A DNA stretch of 7,852 nt from an uncultured Peptococcaceae bacterium (GCA_900553245.1 USCP01000091.1:1-7852), one strand, 5' to 3'. Counted from the stretch's first letter, positions 1 through 6,630 are shown. Notes: generated by a model not told the origin, from the sequence alone. Made by a program: numbers and translations.

Positions 1-15
1 AGTATTTTTTACCGA

Positions 16-41
16 CCCCCAGTTGAACTGGGGGTTTATTT
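16..41 (+). terminator. Hairpin with T-rich tail, probable terminator of a gene upstream of the window
   Basis: An 8-bp GC-rich stem (CCCCCAGT pairing with ACTGGGGG) has a TGA loop and is followed directly by TTTATTT. The T-rich tract lies only on the plus-strand side, so it would end plus-strand transcription entering from the left. The gene it serves is outside the window. A compact hairpin like this could also be the subterminal end of an IS200/IS605-type element, but no transposase is visible to support that. Confidence 0.6.
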
Positions 42-59
42 ACGCTAAAGCTCCAATAC

Positions 60-94
60 AAAAAGAGCGACTTCAACGGAAGTCGCTCTTTTTT
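60..94. terminator. Bidirectional intrinsic terminator
   Basis: A perfect 14-bp stem (61-74 with 79-92, core GAGCGACTTC / GAAGTCGCTC) has an AACG loop. It is flanked by A5 on the left and T6 on the right, so it can work on both strands. It sits between whatever lies upstream of the window and the minus-strand gene at 177-686. Confidence 0.8.
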
Positions 95-133
95 GTGCTT
101 AGAGAAGGGAACACATGCCCCCGCCTAAGTAAC

Positions 134-163
134 AAAAAAGAGACAGGCTGCACGCCTGTCTCT
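134..163 (-). terminator. Intrinsic terminator of the minus-strand secreted-protein gene
   Basis: A 10-bp stem (139-148 with 154-163, AGAGACAGGC / GCCTGTCTCT) has a 5-nt loop. On the minus strand it is followed by a run of six T (A134-139 on the plus strand). It starts 13 nt past the stop codon of the 177-686 gene, the normal place for that gene's terminator. Confidence 0.85.
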
Positions 164-176
164 CGTTATTTGTGGA

Positions 177-686
177 TTAGCGATTGATGGTCACGGTTTG
201 GGTTTTGCCATTCCAGTCAACCTTACAGTTTAAGGATTCGGATACCACACGCACCGGCACCATGGTATTGCCGCTGATGACGGTTGGTGGTACGGATACC
301 ACGCTGGTGTGTTCAAGCACAAAGTTGATGGTGGCTTGAGAGGTTGGGTTGGACGCATACTTGGAAAATTCGCTATTGTCTGCGCAGAACATGTTCTTGT
401 CGTTCACAGTCATGGACATGATTTTATTGGTGGTTGGGTCAAAGGCGGAAATGGTTTGGGTGTCGCCAAAGTATTGAACGGTGGCACCGAGGGCTTCAAA
501 AATCGCACGCATTGGTACGAGGGTAGAGCCGCTTACGACTTCGCCGTTTTTAGCGAGGCGTTGGCTGTTGACATAAACTGCAACCGGACTTGCTGCTTCT
601 GCTTCTTGTGGTTGAAATGGTGTGATTACAGCAAAGGCAAGCACGAAGGCGAGCAAGAATTTTGCAATGATATTGCGATGTGACAT
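177..686 (-). CDS. Secreted protein with copper amine oxidase N-terminal-like (stalk) domain
   Basis: A 169-aa exported protein. Residues 1-31 form a signal peptide: a short basic N-region (R4, K9), a hydrophobic core at about 10-22 and an AEA|A cleavage site after residue 31. The mature part has two matching segments, G-S-T-L-V-P-M-R-A at 53-61 and G-N-T-M-V-P-V-R-V at 139-147. Each is followed by a short beta-rich tail ending in a T-Q-T motif (76-78, 162-164). This is the pattern of the copper amine oxidase N-terminal-like family (Cu_amine_oxidN1), common in surface proteins of Bacillota. Despite the family name there is no oxidase catalytic domain and no copper chemistry is implied. C101 and C154 could form a disulfide after export. 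The ATG is preceded by AAGGAGAT (minus strand, 693-700) at 6-nt spacing, which fixes the start. It is a single gene with its own terminator. Family assignment is fairly secure; the role is unknown, possibly binding or scaffolding at the cell surface. Confidence 0.85.
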   Translation of the reverse strand: MSHRNIIAKFLLAFVLAFAVITPFQPQEAEAASPVAVYVNSQRLAKNGEVVSGSTLVPMRAIFEALGATVQYFGDTQTISAFDPTTNKIMSMTVNDKNMFCADNSEFSKYASNPTSQATINFVLEHTSVVSVPPTVISGNTMVPVRVVSESLNCKVDWNGKTQTVTINR

Positions 687-712
687 AGGGTCATCTCCTT
701 TTTTTCAATCGT

Positions 713-722
713 GTACTATTAT
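713..722 (-). promoter_or_regulatory. Possible -10 region for the secreted-protein gene
   Basis: Read on the minus strand, this stretch contains TATAAAATAA about 25-35 nt upstream of the start codon, so it is a plausible -10 region. No good TTGACA-like -35 is visible at 17 nt; TTTAAG is the nearest candidate. Weak call. Confidence 0.35.
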
Positions 723-853
723 TTTATAGCAAAGGATAGGGGACTTAAAGGTCATAGTGGTAACAGTTTGAAAGGCGAGGACAAAAATAACGAGCGTTTT
801 TTCGATGTTTTTCTATCAAAGTGCGATGTTTGTTAGATTTTCTGGAAGTAGCG

Positions 854-883
854 GTGGCAATGAGTGTCTATACACGTTATAAT
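854..883 (+). promoter_or_regulatory. Promoter for the membrane-protein gene
   Basis: A perfect TATAAT (878-883) lies 18 nt after GTGGCA (854-859), which matches the -35 consensus at 4 of 6 positions. Transcription would begin near 890 and leave a leader of about 60 nt before the ATG at 951. The site also argues against a start codon near 864, which would lie upstream of the -10 box. Confidence 0.6.
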
Positions 884-896
884 CAAACTACCAAAC

Positions 897-953
897 GCGC
901 GTGAAGGGAGACCACGCGCTGGGCGTTGTCTGAAAAAAGGGGGAAAGACAATG
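897..953 (+). promoter_or_regulatory. Structured leader: two hairpins, the second enclosing the RBS
   Basis: The first hairpin pairs GCGCGTG (897-903) with CACGCGC (913-919), a perfect 7-bp stem with a 9-nt loop that itself contains AAGGGAG. The second pairs CGTTGTCT (924-931) with AGACAATG (946-953), 8 bp with one G-U pair. Its 14-nt loop holds the ribosome binding site AAGGGGG (937-943), and the start codon (951-953) lies in the stem. The RBS is 7 nt from the ATG, which supports 951 as the start. Regulation of translation by this structure is an inference. Confidence 0.45.
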
Positions 954-1454
954 AAAAGGTTAGCCATTTATGTTCTGCTCATTGCACCGTATGTGTTTGT
1001 GAGTGGAGGTGCACAAACAGATGTGAGCAGCTTTTCGTTTCTGTTTACCATCAGTGCCTTAGGCCTTGTTTGTGGGCTTAATATGGTCAATGCACTCACC
1101 ACACCGCGCCGGGGCGCGCGGGCGAAGACCTATCTTTTTTGGTGCATGGTGTTAAAGCTCTGCATGATTCCGCTGTATGGCATTTGTGGGCATTTGATTA
1201 TGCAAAGTGAGGTGGTGGTGCAGTCCGTTTCGATTATTATGTTCTCACTTTTGGGCGGGCTGATTTTGATTTTGACCACCAGCTCCTATGGTTGGCGTGG
1301 GCTCTGGGTGGCCCAACAACAGGGCTTGGTGAGCCGACGCTTTGCCTTTAGCCATGCCATCATTCAAATGTTCTATATTGTTGATGTGTTGAGTGCGGTG
1401 TATTGTTATGTTCATATTCGTCATTTGGAGGCAGAGCAGAACGCCTTGTCATGA
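951..1454 (+). CDS. Unrecognised multi-pass membrane protein
   Basis: A 167-aa hydrophobic protein that I do not recognise. About five transmembrane helices are visible at roughly residues 4-20, 28-49, 61-84, 88-109 and 134-155. Basic loops (P-R-R-G-A-R-A-K at 52-59; R116 and R129-R130 in the loop 110-133) fit the positive-inside rule, with the N-terminus inside and a short charged C-terminal tail outside. It has six cysteines (C41, C65, C71, C79 and others), mostly within or next to helices, and no catalytic motif or Walker box that I can see. I chose the ATG at 951 over upstream GTG codons because of the AAGGGGG RBS at 7-nt spacing and the promoter at 854-883. It stands alone, with its own promoter and a strong terminator, and is divergent from the secreted-protein gene. 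That gives only a weak hint of a shared envelope role. Confidence 0.75.
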   Translation: MKRLAIYVLLIAPYVFVSGGAQTDVSSFSFLFTISALGLVCGLNMVNALTTPRRGARAKTYLFWCMVLKLCMIPLYGICGHLIMQSEVVVQSVSIIMFSLLGGLILILTTSSYGWRGLWVAQQQGLVSRRFAFSHAIIQMFYIVDVLSAVYCYVHIRHLEAEQNALS

Positions 1455-1460
1455 CAAGAG

Positions 1461-1494
1461 AAGCGTTTGTTCGAGAGGACAGGCGCTTTTTTTT
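1461..1494 (+). terminator. Strong intrinsic terminator after the membrane-protein gene
   Basis: A 12-bp stem (1461-1472 with 1477-1488, three G-U pairs) has a GAGA tetraloop and is followed by an unbroken T8 tract (1487-1494). It begins 6 nt after the stop codon and separates this gene from the uvrB promoter. Confidence 0.88.
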
Positions 1495-1526
1495 AATTGT
1501 GACTATGCCAATCGGTTTAAATGCGG

Positions 1527-1532
1527 TATACT
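1527..1532 (+). promoter_or_regulatory. Probable -10 box of the uvrB-uvrA operon
   Basis: TATACT is a good -10 element just downstream of the preceding terminator. The hexamer 17 nt upstream (TATGCC) is a poor -35, so an activator or a weak basal level is possible. Transcription would begin near 1539. I looked for a Bacillota-type LexA (DinR) operator of the form GAAC-N4-GTTC around it and saw none. Confidence 0.5.
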
Positions 1533-1557
1533 AGAAGGACGATAATAAGCGGTTGCG

Positions 1558-1620
1558 ATGGGCGTGATTGGCGTCAACGCAACGGCATTTGATGTAGAAT
1601 TTTTGCGAGGATTGGAGTGA
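1558..1620 (+). other. Candidate 20-codon leader ORF overlapping the uvrB start region
   Basis: An ATG at 1558 opens a 20-codon frame (begins MGVIGVNATAF, ends RGLE) that stops at TGA 1618-1620. The stop overlaps a possible GTG start for uvrB at 1617 in a GTGA arrangement, and the ORF covers the uvrB ribosome binding site (GGAG, 1614-1617). This geometry would allow translational coupling. Its own RBS is weak (AAGCGG, 1547-1552), and a frame this short can arise by chance, so confidence is low. An inverted repeat GTTGCG (1552-1557) / CGCAAC (1578-1583) brackets its start. Confidence 0.25.
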
Positions 1621-1625
1621 GACAG

Positions 1626-3599
1626 ATGCCTGATTTTGAATTGGTGGCGCCCTTTGCGCCGACGGGGGATCAGCCGGAGGCGATTGAGGCGCTTTTAGAG
1701 GGGCTGAACCTTGGCTATCATAAGCAGACCTTGTTGGGCGTTACCGGGAGTGGGAAAACCTTTACGATGGCGAACTTGATTGCCAAGGCCAATCGTCCGG
1801 CGTTGATTTTTGAGCCGAACAAGACCTTGGCGGCGCAGCTTTACAGCGAATTTAAGGCGTTTTTTCCAAACAATGCGGTGGAATACTTTGTCAGCTACTA
1901 CGATTACTATCAACCGGAAGCCTATGTGGCGCAGACAGATACTTATATTGAAAAGGACGCGCAAATCAATGAAACCATCGAAAAGCTGCGTCACTCGGCA
2001 ACCGCTTCTCTCTTAGAACGCCGCGATGTGATTATCATTGCCTCGGTGAGTTGCATTTACGGCTTGGGCTCGCCGGAATTTTATCGCAATGAGGTTTTGA
2101 ACCTGCGTCCGGGACAGGAAATCGAGCGCGACGATGTGCTGCGTAAATTGATTGAGATTCAATACGAACGCAATGACATCGATTTTAAGCGAGGTGCTTT
2201 TCGTGTGCGTGGGGATTGTGTAGAGGTTATGCCGGCGTCCACCAGTGATACCGGGATTCGCATTGAATTTTTCGGTGATGAAATCGACCGCATTTCAGAA
2301 TTTGACAATCTCACCGGCAAGGTGTTGGGTGAGCGTGAGCATGTGGCGATTTATCCGAATACCCACTATGTGACGGCACCGGAATATCTGGATACCGCCA
2401 TTGAGGCCATCGAAACCGAGCTGGAAGGGCGTTTGGATGAGCTCAAGGCACAGGGCAAGCTCTTGGAGGCTCAGCGCTTGGAACAGCGCACTCGTTATGA
2501 CATCGAAATGTTGCGCGAGGTGGGCTATTGCTCTGGGGTGGAAAACTACTCTCAGCCTTTATCGGGGCGTGAACCGGGCAGCACTCCGGATACTCTTTTG
2601 GACTTTTTCCCGAAGGATTTCATCACCTTTATTGACGAAAGTCATGTGGCAGTGCCACAGATTGGCGGTATGTTTGCCGGCGACCGTTCCCGCAAGGAAA
2701 ATTTGGTGGCGCACGGCTTCCGTTTGCCGAGTGCCCTTGATAATCGCCCGCTTCATTTTGAGGAATTTGAGGACAAGGTGCGCCAGACCATCTATGTATC
2801 GGCGACACCGGGGGATTATGAGCTTGAGCAAAGCGAGCAGGTGGTGGAACAAATTATCCGTCCAACCGGGCTTCTTGATCCACCGATTGAGGTATGCCCG
2901 ATTAAGGGGCAAATTGACGACCTCTTGGACCGTGTGCATGAGCGCATCGACCGCGACGAGCGTGTGTTGGTGACAACGCTCACCAAGCGTATGGCAGAGG
3001 ATTTGACAAATTATCTGGTGAATGCCGGTGTGGCAGCGCGTTATTTGCACTCTGAAATCAAGGCGTTGGAGCGTATGGATATTTTGCGTGATTTGCGCTT
3101 GGGTGAGTTTGACGTGCTTGTGGGGATTAACCTTTTGCGCGAAGGGCTGGATTTGCCGGAGGTGTCGTTGGTGGCGATTATTGACGCCGACAAGGAAGGG
3201 TTCCTCCGGAGTGAGCGCTCAATGATTCAGACCATCGGTCGTGCCGCGCGTAATGCCGGTGGCGAAGTGGTGATGTATGCCGACCGTATGACCGGCAGCA
3301 TGCAGCGCGCCATTGAGGAAACCGAGCGCCGTCGCGAGATTCAGATGGCCTACAACAGTGCCCATGGCATTGTGCCAAAGACGGTGCGCAAGGATGTGCG
3401 TGCGGATATTGCCGTTTTAAAGGGGACAGAGGACGAGGCCCCACAATACCTCACTCGCGAGGTGCCGCAGGATGCCAAGGGCCGCAAGCAGCATTTGCTG
3501 TTGCTTGAAAAGGCCATGAAGGATGCGGCGAAGAATCTTGAATTTGAAATAGCGGCGGAGTTGCGTGATGAAATTCGTCGCATTGAAGCAATGGACTAG
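1626..3599 (+). CDS. uvrB: UvrABC system protein B, nucleotide excision repair helicase-like subunit
   Basis: UvrB is loaded onto damaged DNA by UvrA, verifies the lesion with its beta-hairpin and ATPase, and then recruits UvrC for incision. The 657-aa length is normal. Visible features in order: the N-terminal P-T-G-D-Q-P motif (12-17); Walker A G-V-T-G-S-G-K-T (38-45, K44); the beta-hairpin Y-Y-D-Y-Y-Q-P-E (91-98) that inserts between the strands; Walker B I-D-E-S-H (336-340); helicase motif VI Q-T-I-G-R-A-A-R (535-542) with R539 and R542; and a C-terminal UVR domain (about 622-657) for UvrA/UvrC contact. I chose ATG 1626 because GGAG at 1614-1617 sits 8 nt upstream and the N-terminus then matches the family. 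GTG 1617, three codons earlier, is a real alternative. One oddity: the usual A-H-N-K-T after strand 2 reads E-P-N-K-T (63-67). It is first in an operon with uvrA. Confidence 0.98.
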   Translation: MPDFELVAPFAPTGDQPEAIEALLEGLNLGYHKQTLLGVTGSGKTFTMANLIAKANRPALIFEPNKTLAAQLYSEFKAFFPNNAVEYFVSYYDYYQPEAYVAQTDTYIEKDAQINETIEKLRHSATASLLERRDVIIIASVSCIYGLGSPEFYRNEVLNLRPGQEIERDDVLRKLIEIQYERNDIDFKRGAFRVRGDCVEVMPASTSDTGIRIEFFGDEIDRISEFDNLTGKVLGEREHVAIYPNTHYVTAPEYLDTAIEAIETELEGRLDELKAQGKLLEAQRLEQRTRYDIEMLREVGYCSGVENYSQPLSGREPGSTPDTLLDFFPKDFITFIDESHVAVPQIGGMFAGDRSRKENLVAHGFRLPSALDNRPLHFEEFEDKVRQTIYVSATPGDYELEQSEQVVEQIIRPTGLLDPPIEVCPIKGQIDDLLDRVHERIDRDERVLVTTLTKRMAEDLTNYLVNAGVAARYLHSEIKALERMDILRDLRLGEFDVLVGINLLREGLDLPEVSLVAIIDADKEGFLRSERSMIQTIGRAARNAGGEVVMYADRMTGSMQRAIEETERRREIQMAYNSAHGIVPKTVRKDVRADIAVLKGTEDEAPQYLTREVPQDAKGRKQHLLLLEKAMKDAAKNLEFEIAAELRDEIRRIEAMD

Positions 3600-3614
3600 A
3601 AATAGAGGAAAGCT

Positions 3615-6446
3615 ATGGAAGAAAATATGATTAAAATCCGCGGTGCGCGGGTGCACAATCTGAAAAATATCGATCTCGACATTCCCCGTGACAAGCTGGT
3701 GGTGATGACGGGGCTTTCCGGTTCCGGAAAGAGCTCCTTGGCATTTGATACGATTTATGCCGAAGGGCAACGCCGTTATGTGGAATCCCTCTCTTCCTAT
3801 GCCCGCCAATTTTTGGGGCAGATGGATAAGCCGGATGTGGATGAAATCTCTGGTCTCAGCCCGGCGATTTCCATCGACCAAAAAACCACGGCGCGTAACC
3901 CACGTTCCACGGTGGGGACGGTGACGGAAATCTACGATTATTTGCGCCTGCTCTATGCCCGCATTGGGGTGCCGCATTGTCCAAAGTGCGGCAAGGAAAT
4001 TCATCAGCAATCCATCGACCAAATGGTGGACCAAGTGATGGGTTTAAATGAAGGGGCGCGCTTGCACATTTTGGCGCCGGTGGTGCAAAATCGCAAGGGC
4101 GAGTTTAAGCAATATTTTGAGCAGTTGCGTAAAAGCGGCTACGTGCGTGTGCGTGTGGACGGCGAGATGCGCGACCTTGGCGAGGACATCATCCTTAAGA
4201 AAAACAACAAGCATTACATCGAAGTGGTGGTTGACCGTATTAAGTTAAAGCCCGGTGTAGAAAGCCGTTTGGCAGGAAGCATGCAGGCTGCCTTGGAGTT
4301 GGCAGAGGGCCAGTGCTGGGTGGACGCCGATGGCGAGCTTTTGCGCTTCAGCGAGCATTTTGCTTGCTTGGACTGCGGCATTTCCATGCCAGAGCTCACC
4401 CCACAGCTCTTTTCGTTTAACAACCCATTGGGCGCCTGTGAGCAGTGTAGCGGTCTTGGGGAGGTCATGCGCTTTGATTTGGACCTCATTATTCCCGACC
4501 CAAGCAAGAGCCTCAATGAAGGGGCATTGGCACCGTGGCGTCGCGGTGCCATCTCGAACTATTACGAGCGATTGATGTTTTGCCTCACCGACAAGCTCGG
4601 CATTGACCGTGACACCCCGTGGCAAGACCTGCCTAAGGAACAGCAAGACATCATCCTTTACGGTGGCGACCATCCGGTGGTGAAATTTAGCTACATTAAC
4701 ATGTTTGGCGAAGAAAAGGAATACCGCAAGGCCTACGAAGGGCTTCTTCCAAACTTGGAGCGTCGCCGCGCTGAAACCCACAGCGAATCGAGCATGGAAA
4801 TGTTGGAAGGCTTTATGCGCACCGACCGTTGCAGTGCTTGTAAGGGCCGCCGTCTGCGTCCGGAAGCCTTGGCTGTGACTGTCGGCGGCAAAGCCATCTG
4901 GGAAGTCTGCGACATGACCATCGTGGAAGCCTTGGACTTTTTTGAACACATTGAGCTCACGGAACGCCAGCTTTTTATTGGACGGTTGATTTTGAAGGAA
5001 ATTCAGGAGCGTTTGCGTTTCTTGGTCAACGTGGGTTTGACCTACCTCACCTTGAGCCGTGCCGCCGGCACCCTTTCCGGTGGGGAAGCCCAGCGCATCC
5101 GTTTGGCGACCCAAATCGGTAGTGGGCTGGTGGGCGTCCTCTATATTTTGGACGAGCCATCCATTGGCTTGCACCAACGTGACAACGAGCGCCTCATTGG
5201 CACCTTAAAGCACATGCGCGACTTGGGCAACACTGTAATTGTCGTCGAGCACGATGAGGACACCATGCGCGCCGCTGACTTTATTGTGGACATCGGTCCC
5301 CATGCCGGCAGTGGCGGCGGGGAAGTCGTGGCATCAGGCACCCCTGAGGAAGTCATGGCAAACGACCGCTCCATCACCGGCGCCTACCTATCCGGCCGTA
5401 AGCAAATTGCAGTGCCGAAGGAACGCCGTGCGATTGACAAAAAGCGCGTGCTGAAAATCATCGGTGCCCGTGAAAACAATCTCAAAAACATCAACGTGAC
5501 CATTCCTTTGGGCGTGCTCACCTGCGTGACCGGGGTGAGTGGCTCGGGCAAGAGTACGCTTATTAACGAAATCCTTTACAAGGGTCTTGAAAAAGCCCTG
5601 TACAGTCAATACAAGGGCATTCCGGGCAAGCATCGCGCTATTGAAGGGGCGGAGCAAATCGACAAGATTATCAACATCGACCAAAGCCCGATTGGGCGTA
5701 CCCCGCGCTCCAATCCGGCGACCTACACCGGCGCCTTTGACCAAATTCGTGCCCTCTTTGCCAAGACCAAGGAAGCCCAGCTGCGTGGCTACAAAGCGGG
5801 GCGATTCTCCTTTAACGTCAAGGGCGGACGCTGTGAAGCCTGCAAGGGCGATGGGATCATTAAAATCGAAATGCACTTCCTGCCGGACGTGTACGCCCCA
5901 TGTGAGGTCTGCAAGGGTAAACGCTATAACCGTGAAACCTTGGAAGTCACCTATCGCGGCAAAAACATTTCCGAGGTGTTGGAGATGACCGTGGACGAAG
6001 CGGTAACATTCTTTGAAAACATTCCGGCGGTTTACAACAAAATTAAGACCATCCAAGACGTGGGCTTGGGCTATATCAAGCTCGGTCAGCCGGCGACCAC
6101 CCTTTCCGGTGGGGAAGCCCAGCGCATCAAGCTCGCCACAGAGCTTTCAAAGCGCCCAACAGGCAAGACCCTCTACATCTTGGACGAACCAACCACCGGC
6201 CTTCACACCGCGGACATCGCCAGCCTTCTCGAAGTGCTGGGACGCTTGGTCGACCAAGGCGAAAGCATGGTCATCATCGAACACAACCTTGACGTGATTA
6301 AGTGCGCCGACCATATCATTGACCTCGGCCCTGAAGGGGGCAGCGGCGGTGGACGTGTGGTTTGCACCGGCACGCCGGAGGATGTGGCAGCCTGCGCGGA
6401 ATCCCATACGGGACGCTTTTTGGCGCCACTTTTAAAGCGCGACTAG
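3615..6446 (+). CDS. uvrA: UvrABC system protein A, damage-recognition ABC ATPase
   Basis: UvrA is a dimeric ABC-type ATPase that scans DNA for bulky lesions and delivers UvrB. The 943-aa length matches the family. It has two ATPase modules. Module 1 has Walker A G-L-S-G-S-G-K-S (33-40, K39) and signature L-S-G-G-E (487-491), followed by L-D-E-P-S-I-G-L-H. Module 2 has Walker A G-V-S-G-S-G-K-S (K646) and signature L-S-G-G-E (830-834), followed by L-D-E-P-T-T-G-L-H. Zinc-binding cysteines are C251/C254/C275/C278 and C740/C743/C763/C766; the second set has the same numbering as in the E. coli protein. Further CxxC pairs occur at C122/C125 and C406/C409. The UvrB-binding and insertion domains lie between Walker A and signature of module 1. 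The ATG at 3615 has AGAGG with 6-nt spacing; ATG 3627 is a less likely alternative. It starts 15 nt after uvrB stops, so co-transcription is expected. I see no clear intrinsic terminator after it. Confidence 0.98.
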   Translation: MEENMIKIRGARVHNLKNIDLDIPRDKLVVMTGLSGSGKSSLAFDTIYAEGQRRYVESLSSYARQFLGQMDKPDVDEISGLSPAISIDQKTTARNPRSTVGTVTEIYDYLRLLYARIGVPHCPKCGKEIHQQSIDQMVDQVMGLNEGARLHILAPVVQNRKGEFKQYFEQLRKSGYVRVRVDGEMRDLGEDIILKKNNKHYIEVVVDRIKLKPGVESRLAGSMQAALELAEGQCWVDADGELLRFSEHFACLDCGISMPELTPQLFSFNNPLGACEQCSGLGEVMRFDLDLIIPDPSKSLNEGALAPWRRGAISNYYERLMFCLTDKLGIDRDTPWQDLPKEQQDIILYGGDHPVVKFSYINMFGEEKEYRKAYEGLLPNLERRRAETHSESSMEMLEGFMRTDRCSACKGRRLRPEALAVTVGGKAIWEVCDMTIVEALDFFEHIELTERQLFIGRLILKEIQERLRFLVNVGLTYLTLSRAAGTLSGGEAQRIRLATQIGSGLVGVLYILDEPSIGLHQRDNERLIGTLKHMRDLGNTVIVVEHDEDTMRAADFIVDIGPHAGSGGGEVVASGTPEEVMANDRSITGAYLSGRKQIAVPKERRAIDKKRVLKIIGARENNLKNINVTIPLGVLTCVTGVSGSGKSTLINEILYKGLEKALYSQYKGIPGKHRAIEGAEQIDKIINIDQSPIGRTPRSNPATYTGAFDQIRALFAKTKEAQLRGYKAGRFSFNVKGGRCEACKGDGIIKIEMHFLPDVYAPCEVCKGKRYNRETLEVTYRGKNISEVLEMTVDEAVTFFENIPAVYNKIKTIQDVGLGYIKLGQPATTLSGGEAQRIKLATELSKRPTGKTLYILDEPTTGLHTADIASLLEVLGRLVDQGESMVIIEHNLDVIKCADHIIDLGPEGGSGGGRVVCTGTPEDVAACAESHTGRFLAPLLKRD
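5069..5099 (+). repeat. First copy of a 31-nt exact direct repeat inside uvrA
   Basis: This stretch codes for the ABC signature of ATPase module 1 (T-L-S-G-G-E-A-Q-R-I). It is identical at every base, including all third codon positions, to 6098-6128 in module 2. The flanking bases differ immediately on both sides. Confidence 0.9.
6098..6128 (+). repeat. Second copy of the 31-nt exact direct repeat inside uvrA
   Basis: This codes for the ABC signature of ATPase module 2 and is base-for-base identical to 5069-5099, 1029 bp upstream. The protein identity is expected from the duplicated architecture. The complete nucleotide identity could come from codon preference or a local gene-conversion event. 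Confidence 0.9.
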
Positions 6447-6529
6447 ACTATACAAACAGTGCCACCCCCTTCCCTAAAAATATTCATAAAAAAAACTGTA
6501 CATGAAGTTCTCAATATGGTAGGATTATG

Positions 6530-6559
6530 ACGACATAGAAAACGCTTATGTGCTATAAT
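6530..6559 (+). promoter_or_regulatory. Extended -10 promoter for the 142-aa protein gene
   Basis: TGCTATAAT (6551-6559) is a perfect TATAAT with the TGn extension. ACGACA at 6530-6535 (4 of 6 matches to TTGACA) lies 18 nt upstream. Transcription would begin near 6566. The spacer carries the inverted repeat ACATA (6533-6537) / TATGT (6547-6551) around a GAAAACGCTT core, which could be an operator. Confidence 0.7.
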
Positions 6560-6614
6560 AAAAATAATCATATCACACACTTGTAATATACTATGTGGAT
6601 ATTGAATATTTGGG

Positions 6615-6622
6615 AAGGGAGG
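6615..6622 (+). promoter_or_regulatory. Ribosome binding site that decides the start at 6631
   Basis: AAGGGAGG is a near-perfect Shine-Dalgarno sequence 8 nt before ATG 6631. An in-frame GTG at 6595 has no such site upstream, so the longer 154-aa reading is unlikely. Confidence 0.85.
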
Positions 6623-6630
6623 CCATTGCT

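Noticed and set aside
864..950. N-terminal extension of the membrane protein from GTG 864
   Set aside because: The start would lie upstream of the -10 box at 878-883, has no RBS, and adds a basic, non-family-like stretch; ATG 951 has a strong RBS.
1495..1616. LexA (DinR) operator upstream of uvrB
   Set aside because: No GAAC-N4-GTTC or close variant is visible in this interval on either strand.
4245..5177. Long minus-strand open frame (310 aa) inside uvrA
   Set aside because: It is antisense to a strongly conserved gene, with no RBS, promoter or recognisable domain; it is a shadow of codon bias.
5388..6056. Minus-strand open frame (222 aa) inside uvrA
   Set aside because: Also antisense to conserved uvrA coding sequence, with no independent support.
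6447..6529. Intrinsic terminator for uvrA
   Set aside because: Only a 5-bp ACAGT/ACTGT pairing is present, without a T tract. No terminator can be supported, so termination may be Rho-dependent or occur further on.
6595..6630. N-terminal extension of the 142-aa protein from GTG 6595
   Set aside because: No RBS precedes the GTG, whereas AAGGGAGG sits 8 nt before ATG 6631.
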